Shown: in pieces, positions 52,650-60,813 of the stretch
Layout of the letters: the number at the start of each line of letters is the position of its first letter
How positions within the stretch are numbered: the first letter of the stretch is position 1
Source: UBA3069 sp050633465
GTDB lineage: Bacteria; Pseudomonadota; Alphaproteobacteria; Rhodobacterales; Rhodobacteraceae
Length of the DNA stretch: 64,000 bases
Direction of reading: 5' to 3'
NCBI GenBank assembly: GCA_050633465.1
Contig: JBOEGO010000004.1
Span: forward strand, 124,001-188,000
Translations under genes and position numbers: made by a program
Notes under the pieces: model-generated
Told to the model about the DNA's origin: nothing
The model's input: the letters and a program-made list of their open reading frames with translations, nothing else
Database searches by the model: none

Positions 52650-54500
52650 ATGCACGCCTATCGCAGCCACACTTGCGCCGACCTCAATGCCTCTAATGTG
52701 GGGGATACTGTTCGCCTGTCCGGCTGGGTGCATCGGGTGCGCGATCATGGCGGGTTGTTGTTCATTGATCTGCGCGACCATTACGGCGTGACGCAGGTGT
52801 TGTGCGACCCCGACAGCCCCGTTTTCGCCGAGGTGGAAAAGGTGCGTTCCGAATGGTGCATTCGCATTGACGGCACGGTCAAGGCACGCGACCCCGAACT
52901 GGTGAACGCCAAGATTCCCACCGGCGAGGTTGAAGTATTCATTCGTGACATGGAAGTATTGGGCGCGGCCAAGGAACTGCCCCTGATGGTATTCGGTGAT
53001 CAGGAATACCCCGAAGAAACCCGCCTGAAATACCGTTACCTTGATCTGCGCCGCGATGTGATGCAGCGCAATATGGCGATGCGGTCTGATGTTGTGGCCT
53101 CGATGCGCCGTCGCATGTGGGACCAGGGGTTTCGCGAATACCAGACGCCGATCATCACGGCATCGTCCCCCGAAGGTGCGCGTGATTTTCTGGTGCCATC
53201 CCGCCTGCACCCCGGTAAGTTCTATGCCCTGCCGCAGGCACCCCAGCAGTTCAAGCAGCTGATCATGGTGTCGGGTTACGACAAATATTTCCAGATCGCG
53301 CCCTGTTTCCGCGATGAGGACCCCCGCGCCGACCGCTCGCCCACCGATTTTTACCAGCTGGACCTTGAGATGTCGTTCGTCACCCAGCAGGATGTGTTTG
53401 ACACCATCCAGCCCGTGCTGACCGGCGTGTTCGAGGAATTCGGCGGAGGCCGCAAGGTGGACCAGACCTGGGAGCAGATTTCCTATAAGGACGCTGCCCT
53501 GTGGTATGGCAGCGACAAACCCGACCTGCGCAACCCGATCAAGATGCAGGTTGTCAGCGAACATTTCGCCGGGTCCGGTTTTGCCATTTTCGCCAAGCTG
53601 CTGGAGCAGGAGGGCACAGAAATCCGCGCCATTCCCGCGCCCACGGGCGGCAGCCGCAAATTCTGTGACCGCATGAATGCCTTTGCGCAAAAAGAAGGGC
53701 TGCCCGGTATGGGCTATATCTTCTGGCGGGAAAAAACCGCCGATGCGGTCGCGCAGGAGCTGGGCATCACCGTGAAAGAGGCGCAAGCCAAGCTGAAATC
53801 GGGTGAGGTCGCGGGCGGCATGGAAGCCGCCGGCCCGCTGGCGAAAAACATCGGGCCAGAGCGGACAGAGGCGATCCGCCAGCAGCTTGGCCTGAATGTG
53901 GGCGATGCGGCGTTTTTCCTTGGTGGCAAGCCAAAGGCATTTGAGGGGGTCGCGGGGCGCGCCCGCACCGTCATTGGCGAAGAATTGGGGCTGGTTGATC
54001 AGGACCGTTTTGCATTCGCATGGATCGTCGATTTCCCGATCTACGAGGCGGACGAGGAAACCGGCAAGATTGATTTCGAACACAACCCGTTTTCCATGCC
54101 GCAGGGCGGGATGGACGCGCTGAACGGCAATCCGCTGGATGTGCTGGGGTTCCAGTATGACCTTGCCTGTAACGGCTATGAACTGGTCAGCGGCGCGATC
54201 CGAAACCACAAACCCGAAATCATGTTCAAGGCGTTTGAAATTGCGGGTTACGGCAAGGACGAGGTTGAAAAACGGTTCGGCGGCATGGTCAACGCCTTTC
54301 AATACGGCGCGCCGCCCCACGGTGGTTGCGCGGCAGGGATCGACCGCATCGTGATGTTGCTGGCCGATCAGCAAAACATCCGCGAGGTCATCATGTTCCC
54401 CATGAACCAACGCGCCGAGGATCTGATGATGAATGCGCCGTCAGAGGCCTCCAGCGACCAGTTGATGGAGCTGAGCCTGCGGATCATCCCGCAGGATTGA
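52650..54500 (+). CDS. aspS: Aspartyl-tRNA synthetase
   Basis: This 616-residue class II synthetase has an N-terminal OB domain (VRLSGWVHRVRDHGGLLFIDLRD), motif 2 CFRDEDPRADR, the bacterial GAD insertion (about 300-430), and motif 3 GGCAAGIDRIVML. Alphaproteobacterial AspRS is often non-discriminating and works with GatCAB; that cannot be read here. AAAGGGAG precedes the ATG at 52650. Confidence 0.96.
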   Translation: MHAYRSHTCADLNASNVGDTVRLSGWVHRVRDHGGLLFIDLRDHYGVTQVLCDPDSPVFAEVEKVRSEWCIRIDGTVKARDPELVNAKIPTGEVEVFIRDMEVLGAAKELPLMVFGDQEYPEETRLKYRYLDLRRDVMQRNMAMRSDVVASMRRRMWDQGFREYQTPIITASSPEGARDFLVPSRLHPGKFYALPQAPQQFKQLIMVSGYDKYFQIAPCFRDEDPRADRSPTDFYQLDLEMSFVTQQDVFDTIQPVLTGVFEEFGGGRKVDQTWEQISYKDAALWYGSDKPDLRNPIKMQVVSEHFAGSGFAIFAKLLEQEGTEIRAIPAPTGGSRKFCDRMNAFAQKEGLPGMGYIFWREKTADAVAQELGITVKEAQAKLKSGEVAGGMEAAGPLAKNIGPERTEAIRQQLGLNVGDAAFFLGGKPKAFEGVAGRARTVIGEELGLVDQDRFAFAWIVDFPIYEADEETGKIDFEHNPFSMPQGGMDALNGNPLDVLGFQYDLACNGYELVSGAIRNHKPEIMFKAFEIAGYGKDEVEKRFGGMVNAFQYGAPPHGGCAAGIDRIVMLLADQQNIREVIMFPMNQRAEDLMMNAPSEASSDQLMELSLRIIPQD

Positions 54501-54520
54501 TCCGGGAAATAATTGCTATA

Positions 54521-54553
54521 AAACGCGGCGCATCCGGTGCGCCGCGTTTTTTT
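54521..54553 (+). terminator. Terminator of aspS
   Basis: AAACGCGGCGCA (54521-54532) pairs with TGCGCCGCGTTT (54538-54549) around TCCGG, followed by TTTT. Confidence 0.93.
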
Positions 54554-54680
54554 ATGCGCGGCTTCTGGCGCATCGGGCGCTGATCACGCGAATATGCGGT
54601 GAAACGGGCGCAAGTTACGCCTATGTTAACTTTCGAGCGACCCCCTAAAGTTACCAAAGTTCCCAGAACGGAGCCTCTCC

Positions 54681-56069
54681 TTGGCCAAATTCACCCCCAC
54701 TCTTGCTGAGATACGGTTCGGGTCGGGCCTGTCGCCGACTTTGCCCTCTGTAGAGTCGACGCAACAGATGCTGGCGCGTCTGACGGGTCCCGATCTGAAC
54801 GCCGACAGCTTTCCCATTGAAACCTTTACCGATTTTCGCGAACGCATGATCCGCAAACAGGACCTGACCAAGGCGCGGCGCAAGCTGCGCGGCAAGCCCG
54901 AAGGTCAGGAATTGCTGAAACAGGTGAAACTGGAGCAACAGGCGGCGCGTATCGAATGGTCGCGCTGGACGGGGCGCGCCCTGATGCGCCGTGCATGGGG
55001 GCGGGACGGGTTTCGCGAACGGCTGGTCGGGTTCTGGGCCGATCATTTCACCGCGCAGGGCAAACGCGGGCTGCTGCGCCGCGCCACGGCGCCCTATGTC
55101 GAAGACAGCATTCGCCCCCATATCACCGGCACATTCGCCGATCTGGTGGTGGCTGCCACCACCGCGCCCCTGATGCTGCATTATCTGGATCAACAGTTGT
55201 CAACGGGTCCAAATTCCGACAAGGCCGCGCGGCGCGGCCCAAAGGCCGGATTGAACGAAAACCTGGCCCGCGAGGTGCTGGAACTGCACACGCTGGGCGT
55301 GGACGGGCCTTATACGCAGGGCGATGTGCGCGAATTGGCCGAATTGTTCACCGGCATGATCTATACCCCGAAACAGGGGTTCAAGTTTCAAAAAGACATG
55401 GCCGAACCGGGGGCGGAAACCGTGCTGGGGGTCAGTTACGGCGGCGGCAAACCCAATATCGCCGATATCCGCGCCGCGCTGGTCGATCTGGCCAACCACC
55501 CCGCCACGGCCCGTCATATCGCGCAAAAACTGGCGGTGCATTTCGTGTCGGATACCCCCGATCCGGCGCTGGTTGATGCGCTGGCGGCGCGGTTTCAGGA
55601 CACGGGCGGCGATCTGTTGCAGGTCTATACCGCCCTGCTGGATCATCCCGCCGCATGGCAGCCCGAATTGCAAAACGTGAAACCTCCGTTCGATTTTCTG
55701 GCCTCGGCGTTTCGGGCGCTGCAACCGCCTGCCGATTTTTTCGACAGCGCGGATGAAAAGACCATGAAACAGGTCGCCGCCTCGCAATTGACCCGCATGG
55801 GGCAGCCGTGGGAACGCCCCACCGGCCCCGATGGCTGGCCCGAAGAAGATGCCGCGTGGATCACACCCCAAGGGCTGGCGGCGCGGATGCATTGGGCCAT
55901 GGTGATCCCGTCGCGTATGCTGGACCCGCTGCCCGACCCGCGTGATTTCGTGGCCGCTGCCTTGGGCGATTATGCGCCAGAACCGCTGTTATTTGCTGCC
56001 CGCGCTGCCGAAAACCGGCGCGAAGGGGTGGGGCTGGTGCTGGCCTCTCCTGCGTTTCAACGCCGCTAA
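54681..56069 (+). CDS. DUF1800 domain protein
   Basis: This 462-residue protein has the DUF1800 pattern: AEIRFGSGLSPTLPSV start, FWADHFTAQGKRGLLRR, the conserved GLNENLAREVLELHTLGVDG block, then PKQGFKF and RHIAQKLAVHFVSD. The start codon is TTG at 54681, with GGAG 7 nt before it. DUF1800 genes are almost always paired with DUF1501, as here (12 nt apart). The function is unknown, but an exported or envelope role is suspected from the partner. Confidence 0.88.
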   Translation: MAKFTPTLAEIRFGSGLSPTLPSVESTQQMLARLTGPDLNADSFPIETFTDFRERMIRKQDLTKARRKLRGKPEGQELLKQVKLEQQAARIEWSRWTGRALMRRAWGRDGFRERLVGFWADHFTAQGKRGLLRRATAPYVEDSIRPHITGTFADLVVAATTAPLMLHYLDQQLSTGPNSDKAARRGPKAGLNENLAREVLELHTLGVDGPYTQGDVRELAELFTGMIYTPKQGFKFQKDMAEPGAETVLGVSYGGGKPNIADIRAALVDLANHPATARHIAQKLAVHFVSDTPDPALVDALAARFQDTGGDLLQVYTALLDHPAAWQPELQNVKPPFDFLASAFRALQPPADFFDSADEKTMKQVAASQLTRMGQPWERPTGPDGWPEEDAAWITPQGLAARMHWAMVIPSRMLDPLPDPRDFVAAALGDYAPEPLLFAARAAENRREGVGLVLASPAFQRR

Positions 56070-56081
56070 AGGGATGGATAG

Positions 56082-57416
56082 ATGACCGAGTTTCTGAACC
56101 GCCGCGCCTTTCTTGCCCGCTCTGCCGTGTTGGGCTGTTCGCTGGCGGCCTCGCCGCTGCTGACGCCGGTCAGCTTTGCCGCTGCGCCATGGGACAACCG
56201 GCTGGTGGTGATCATTTTGCGCGGTGCGATGGACGGGCTGGATGTGGTGCGCCCATATGGCGACCGCGATTTTGCGGGCCACCGCCCGGGGGCGTTGCGT
56301 GGTTTGGGCGACGGGCCTGACGGGGCGCAGGATCTGGATGGATTTTTTGCGCTGCACCCCGCGCTGTCGCCGCTGCTGCCGCTATGGGCGCGGGGGCAGG
56401 TTGGATTTGTCCACGCGGTTTCAACGCCTTATCGCGACAAGCGCAGCCATTTCGACGGGCAGGACCTGTTAGAGGCAGGCACAGTGGACATGGCCGCAGG
56501 GGCAGGGCGCGACGGTTGGTTAAACCGCATGTTGCAGCACGTGCCGGGGGTCGAGGCCGAAACCGCCTATGCCATTGGCCATGATGAAATGCTGTTGATG
56601 AAGGGGCGCGCACAGGTCGCCGACTGGTCGCCCGATGTGGGGCTGCGCCTGTCGCCACAGGCGGTGCGGCTGGCCGAAATGGTCATGCATGACGACCCGC
56701 TGTTCCGCGATGCCTTTGCCGAGGCGATGCTGCTGTCGGGCATCGATGCGCAGGGCGGCATGGCCGCCGCGCCGATGCAGATGCAGGACATGATGCCAGC
56801 CGCGACCGATATGTCGGCCATGACGCCGATGACGGGCGGTGATATGCAGGGCGGCGGCATGGATGCGGCCACCACCGCTGGCCACACCCCCGCCGAAATC
56901 GCCCGCGCCAAGGGCAATCAACCGCATCACAAGATCGCGGCTTTTGCTGGTAAAAAACTGCGCGGCGATACGCGGATTGCGTCTTTTTCGCTGAACGGTT
57001 GGGACACGCATCAGGGGCAGGACCGCAGCATGGATCAGGCGCTGGGCCGCTTGTCTGACACCATCCTGACCCTGCGCGATTCCATGGGCGGGCCGGCATG
57101 GGGCAAAACCACGATTGTTGCGATGACCGAATTCGGCCGCACCGCGCGCTGGAACGGGTCGGGCGGCACGGATCACGGCACCGCAGGCGCGATGCTGCTG
57201 GCCGGTGGCGCGCTAAAAGGCGGGCGCGTGCTGGGCGATTGGCCCGGTCTGGCCGAAGCCGATCTATATGCGCGCCGCGACCTGATGCCGACCCGCGATG
57301 TGCGCGCCCATGCGGCGTGGTTGATGCGCGGGCTGTTCGGGCTGGATCAGGCCCTGCTGGAACGCGCCATTTTCCCCGGCCTTGATATGGGGGGCAATCC
57401 GGGGCTTTTGCTTTAG
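56082..57416 (+). CDS. DUF1501 domain protein, Tat-type signal, Met-rich insert
   Basis: This 444-residue protein has a Tat-like signal (NRRAFLARSAVLGCS) and then the DUF1501 (sulfatase-like) fold: LVVIILRGAMDGLDVV, the TPYRDKRSHFDGQD metal-site-like block, FSLNGWDTHQGQD, and a late GGTDHGTAGAMLLAGG. Residues about 225-260 are an unusual insert with ten Met in ~36 residues (M-Q-M-Q-D-M-M, then spaced Met), like metal-binding Met-rich loops. It follows DUF1800 by 12 nt. Confidence 0.88.
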   Translation: MTEFLNRRAFLARSAVLGCSLAASPLLTPVSFAAAPWDNRLVVIILRGAMDGLDVVRPYGDRDFAGHRPGALRGLGDGPDGAQDLDGFFALHPALSPLLPLWARGQVGFVHAVSTPYRDKRSHFDGQDLLEAGTVDMAAGAGRDGWLNRMLQHVPGVEAETAYAIGHDEMLLMKGRAQVADWSPDVGLRLSPQAVRLAEMVMHDDPLFRDAFAEAMLLSGIDAQGGMAAAPMQMQDMMPAATDMSAMTPMTGGDMQGGGMDAATTAGHTPAEIARAKGNQPHHKIAAFAGKKLRGDTRIASFSLNGWDTHQGQDRSMDQALGRLSDTILTLRDSMGGPAWGKTTIVAMTEFGRTARWNGSGGTDHGTAGAMLLAGGALKGGRVLGDWPGLAEADLYARRDLMPTRDVRAHAAWLMRGLFGLDQALLERAIFPGLDMGGNPGLLL

Positions 57417-57503
57417 CCCGACCTGTTTTCCCCTTTCCTTGCCGCCCGTTCTGCCCGTAACCTGCCCCGCAATCGGCCAAGCAGAGCTGGAGGTGAAGGG
57501 CAG

Positions 57504-58229
57504 ATGAGTAACGCAAGACCAATGGACAGACCCGTGGGCGCGAAAATCGCGGATTGGACCCCGCCGCCCGCGCCTGATGCTGCGGTTCTGGAGGGGCAAT
57601 ATGCACGGCTGGAACGCCTGTCGGCGGATGCCCATGCCGCGCTGCTGTTCAATGAATATCAGGGGCATGACTGGGTCTGGGATTACCTGCCTTACGGGCC
57701 TTTTGCCTCTGCTTCGCAGTATCACCGCTGGGTCAAGGACAGCGCCGCAGCCAATGACCCGTTTTTCTATGCGATCCGCGACAAGGATACGGGCCGCTAT
57801 GGTGGCGTTGCCAGCTATCTGCGCGTTACCCCTGCCGATGGCACCATCGAATTGGGCCATATCAACCTTGCCCCCGCCATTCAGGGCAGCCGTGCCGCGA
57901 CTGAATCGTTTTTCCTGATGATGGATTGGGCGTTTTCAAACGGGTATCGGCGGTTTGAATGGAAATGTGACGCGCTGAACCTGCCCTCGCGCCGTGCCGC
58001 GCAGCGGTTGGGCCTGAGTTTTGAAGGCGTGTTCCGTCAGGCCGCCGTGGTCAAGGGGCGCAACCGCGACACCGCGTGGTTTGCCGCCACCGATGGCGAT
58101 TGGTCCGCCCTGCGCGAGGCCTATGCCGTCTGGCTGAACCCCGCAAATTTCGATGATGGCGGTCGCCAACGCGAAAGCCTCTCCGACCTGACGGCGCTGG
58201 TGCGGGTGGCTTCTGATCCGTTGCTTTGA
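57504..58229 (+). CDS. GNAT family N-acetyltransferase (RimJ/RimL-like)
   Basis: This 241-residue protein has the GNAT fold in the RimJ/L arrangement. An acceptor region is around FNEYQGHDWVWDYLPYGPF, then GYRRFEWKCDALNLPSRRAAQRLGLSFEGVFRQ with the acetyl-CoA binding turn. It transfers acetyl groups to an amine, possibly a protein N terminus or an antibiotic; the substrate is not defined. GGAGG lies before the ATG at 57504. Confidence 0.85.
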   Translation: MSNARPMDRPVGAKIADWTPPPAPDAAVLEGQYARLERLSADAHAALLFNEYQGHDWVWDYLPYGPFASASQYHRWVKDSAAANDPFFYAIRDKDTGRYGGVASYLRVTPADGTIELGHINLAPAIQGSRAATESFFLMMDWAFSNGYRRFEWKCDALNLPSRRAAQRLGLSFEGVFRQAAVVKGRNRDTAWFAATDGDWSALREAYAVWLNPANFDDGGRQRESLSDLTALVRVASDPLL

Positions 58230-58433
58230 CGGCGCGCTGCGCGGGTCGGGTATCTATTGCAAATGTTCAAATCGCCCAGAATCCGGCCCGGGGCGTTAGG
58301 CTGCGGTGGCAGAATGGTCACAGGGCAGCCCCCCCATCGTCATGGAAATGTTAACTTTTTCTTGGCGTGCGAATCACTCTGGCGTAGGCTGGGCGGATAA
58401 AGATGCCAAAACGGCACATATTCGAGGCAGCAG

Positions 58434-59342
58434 ATGACACAGGAAGACCAAGGGGCCGGTCAGGCGAATGACCTGCGCCTGCGCGAAATCCATTCTATTG
58501 CACTGGCTGAAATCCTGACCAAATCGGGCGATTTCGACCATTGGATATATTATGACGAGCTGAACGCGCTCAAGCGGCGGCCCCTGTCGCCCCTGTGGCT
58601 GGAATCCTATGTGATGGTCTGTGCCATCGGGCGTATCCGCCCGGCCAAAGTCACGGGGTTTTGCAAGAAACTGCGCGAAAAGCGGGATAAAACCGGGGAT
58701 CGCGCGTTGTTTGATCAATTTACCGGGCACTTGCATTCCTATTTGCATCCGCTGGTGTTGACCAACCACGGCTACCGCGAGGCGAATTTCGAGGCGGTCG
58801 ACCACGATCAGGTCTGGAGCCATGTGGGCGAGTTGGTCGAGCAGTTGGAGCGCGAGGGGTTCGAGGTGTTCCTGAATTCCGGCACGCTGTTGGGCGTCAC
58901 CCGCGAGGGGGCATTGATCGGCCATGACGATGATGTGGATCTGGCCGTCGTGCTGGATGCCGGATCAGAGGAAGAGGCCGCCGCCGAATGGCTCAAGCTG
59001 CGCGATTGGCTGGATCTGCACGGATTATGCGACAAGGATATCCAGCGAGCGCCGGAAATTCACAAGCTGACCTCGCTTGGCGATGTCGAGGTGGACCTGT
59101 TCCCCGCATGGGTGCAGGACGGGCGCATGTATGTTTACCCCCACACCTATGGTGATCTGAACGCAACCGAGGTCCTGCCGCTGCGCGAATGCGATGTGAC
59201 GGGGCGCAAGGTGCCGAAAACACCGGAAAAAATGTTGGAACTGAACTATGGCAGCGGTTGGCAGGAGCCTGACCCGTTGTTCAAGTTTCCCTGGGCCACG
59301 GCCAATGACAAGTTCGAAAACTTCCTAAAGGCGGTGCAGTGA
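58434..59342 (+). CDS. LicD-like nucleotidyltransferase-fold phosphotransferase
   Basis: This 302-residue protein has a helical N-terminal ~130 residues and then the LicD core: FLNSGTLLGVTREGALIGHDDDVDLAVV, with the DDD metal-binding acidic cluster. Later VEVDLFPAWVQDGRMYV and LPLRECDVTGRKVPKTP follow. LicD proteins transfer phosphocholine or polyol phosphates from CDP carriers to surface glycans. The next gene, overlapping by TGATG, makes a CDP-polyol, so the pair probably acts together. GAGG precedes the ATG at 58434. Confidence 0.82.
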   Translation: MTQEDQGAGQANDLRLREIHSIALAEILTKSGDFDHWIYYDELNALKRRPLSPLWLESYVMVCAIGRIRPAKVTGFCKKLREKRDKTGDRALFDQFTGHLHSYLHPLVLTNHGYREANFEAVDHDQVWSHVGELVEQLEREGFEVFLNSGTLLGVTREGALIGHDDDVDLAVVLDAGSEEEAAAEWLKLRDWLDLHGLCDKDIQRAPEIHKLTSLGDVEVDLFPAWVQDGRMYVYPHTYGDLNATEVLPLRECDVTGRKVPKTPEKMLELNYGSGWQEPDPLFKFPWATANDKFENFLKAVQ

Positions 59343-59785
59343 TGATGCGGTTTCTGAAATCCGGGAAAAAGCCGGTCAGCCGCCGGACCACGGTGTTGAC
59401 CTATGGCACGTTTGATCTGTTCCATTCCGGCCATGTGCGCCTGTTGCAGCGGCTCAAGGCGATGGGGGATGAGTTGATCGTTGGTTGCGCCACCGATGAA
59501 TTCAACGAGAAAAAGGGCAAGACGGCGGTGATGTCCTATGATGCGCGCCGCGAAATTCTGGAATCCTGCCGATTTGTCGATGTGGTGATCCCTGAATATG
59601 ACTGGGTGCAAAAACCGCTGGATATCGCCCATTACAAGGTTGATATTTTCGCCATGGGCGACGATTGGGAAGGTTATTTCGACGACCTAGAGGCCCATTG
59701 CCGCGTGGTTTACCTGCCCCGCACGCCGGATGTATCCACCACGTCGCTGCGCGAACGGGTCGATGCGATGCGCAAGACGGCGTGA
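59342..59785 (+). CDS. Cytidylyltransferase, TagD-like (glycerol-3-phosphate type)
   Basis: This 147-residue enzyme has TYGTFDLFHSGHVRLL (HxGH nucleotide site) and the late RTPDVSTTSLRERV (RxxxxSTT) of the TagD/GCT family. It makes a CDP-polyol, typically CDP-glycerol, from CTP and a polyol phosphate. The start is ATG 59342 (or 59345); an upstream GTG is unlikely. With the LicD-like gene it forms a two-gene unit. Confidence 0.88.
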   Translation: MMRFLKSGKKPVSRRTTVLTYGTFDLFHSGHVRLLQRLKAMGDELIVGCATDEFNEKKGKTAVMSYDARREILESCRFVDVVIPEYDWVQKPLDIAHYKVDIFAMGDDWEGYFDDLEAHCRVVYLPRTPDVSTTSLRERVDAMRKTA

Positions 59786-59812
59786 TCCAGGGTCGCTGTA
59801 ATGACTGAACAA

Positions 59813-60031
59813 TCAGGCGGGCAGGCGCAAATGCTGATCGGCCTGAACCACCAGCGGGTGCAGATCGCTGTGGCCCTGCGTGATCAGGGCATGCAGTTCG
59901 GCCCGCATGGGGGGAGCCCAGAAATCATTGATATGCGCGGCGACCTGCGCGGCCCCGTCGATATTTGGCTGGGTGGCAAAGAACGTGGCGATCTGGCCTG
60001 ACATGCGGATCAGTTTTTCGGTGTTGCTCAT
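59813..60031 (-). CDS. fdsD: Formate dehydrogenase delta subunit
   Basis: This 72-residue protein matches FdsD: MSNTEKLIRMSGQIATFF and INDFWAPPMRAELHALI. FdsD is required for maturation or stability of the soluble NAD-dependent molybdenum formate dehydrogenase. The start overlaps the fdhD stop by 4 nt. It is the last gene of the operon, and the TagD-like gene ends 27 nt beyond it on the other strand. Confidence 0.93.
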   Translation of the reverse strand: MSNTEKLIRMSGQIATFFATQPNIDGAAQVAAHINDFWAPPMRAELHALITQGHSDLHPLVVQADQHLRLPA

Positions 60032-60813
60032 TGCGGCTCTCCGGCAAGGATGCGGTGGGGATGGGTGAAAACCTGCGTGCCCTGGCGGTTTTGGGTGACC
60101 AATGTGATGCCCGCGGTTTCGGCCAGTTGCACCCCTGCGACGGTGGGGGCGGACACGGAAATAATGGTGCAAAATCCGGCCATTGCGGATTTTTGCACCA
60201 TGTCGACCGATATGCGGGCGGTCAGGACCAGCGTGGCGGGGATTGCGCCCTGACGCGCCATGGCGCCGATCAGTTTGTCCAATGCGTTGTGGCGGCCCAC
60301 GTCCTCGCGCACCAGATCCATCCGGCCTGTCCACAGACCTGCGGCGTGAACGGCGCGGGTTTCGTCGTGCAAAGGCTGGGCGCTGCGCAGGCCATCCAGC
60401 GCGGCCCCGATTTCCGTCACGGAAATCGCCACCCCCGGCCCGACCCGTGGCACATCACGCGCCGCCTGATCCAGGCTGTCGATGCCGCATAAACCGCATC
60501 CCACCGGACCGGCCATAGTGCGGCGGCGTTGCGCCATGGCCTTGGCTCGTGTTTCGGGCAACCATTGCCGCGCCTCGATCCCGTTGGGGTGTTCTTTTAG
60601 CTCTACCGTGCCCAGTTCGGCCACTGTTGCCAGCCCTTCGGACAGGGTGAACCCATGGGCGAAATCGGTCAGGTCGGCGGGGGTGGCCATCATCACCGCC
60701 AGCGTTGTGCCGTTGTAAACAAGGGCCACGGGCGTTTCCTGCGGCAATGCACGGGTGCTGGCCGTTCCGTTTCCTGCGGTCACGGGCAGGGTTATGGCGG
60801 CGCGAGGCGTCAT
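60028..60813 (-). CDS. fdhD: Formate dehydrogenase accessory sulfurtransferase FdhD (FdsC)
   Basis: This 261-residue protein transfers sulfur to the molybdenum cofactor of formate dehydrogenase. It has the catalytic CGxCG loop (Cys106, Cys109 in GCGLCGID) and EDVGRHNALDKLIG. The ATG at 60813 overlaps the fdsA stop (ATGA); longer in-frame starts lie inside fdsA and are rejected. In fds operons this gene is called fdsC. Confidence 0.95.
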   Translation of the reverse strand: MTPRAAITLPVTAGNGTASTRALPQETPVALVYNGTTLAVMMATPADLTDFAHGFTLSEGLATVAELGTVELKEHPNGIEARQWLPETRAKAMAQRRRTMAGPVGCGLCGIDSLDQAARDVPRVGPGVAISVTEIGAALDGLRSAQPLHDETRAVHAAGLWTGRMDLVREDVGRHNALDKLIGAMARQGAIPATLVLTARISVDMVQKSAMAGFCTIISVSAPTVAGVQLAETAGITLVTQNRQGTQVFTHPHRILAGEPQ

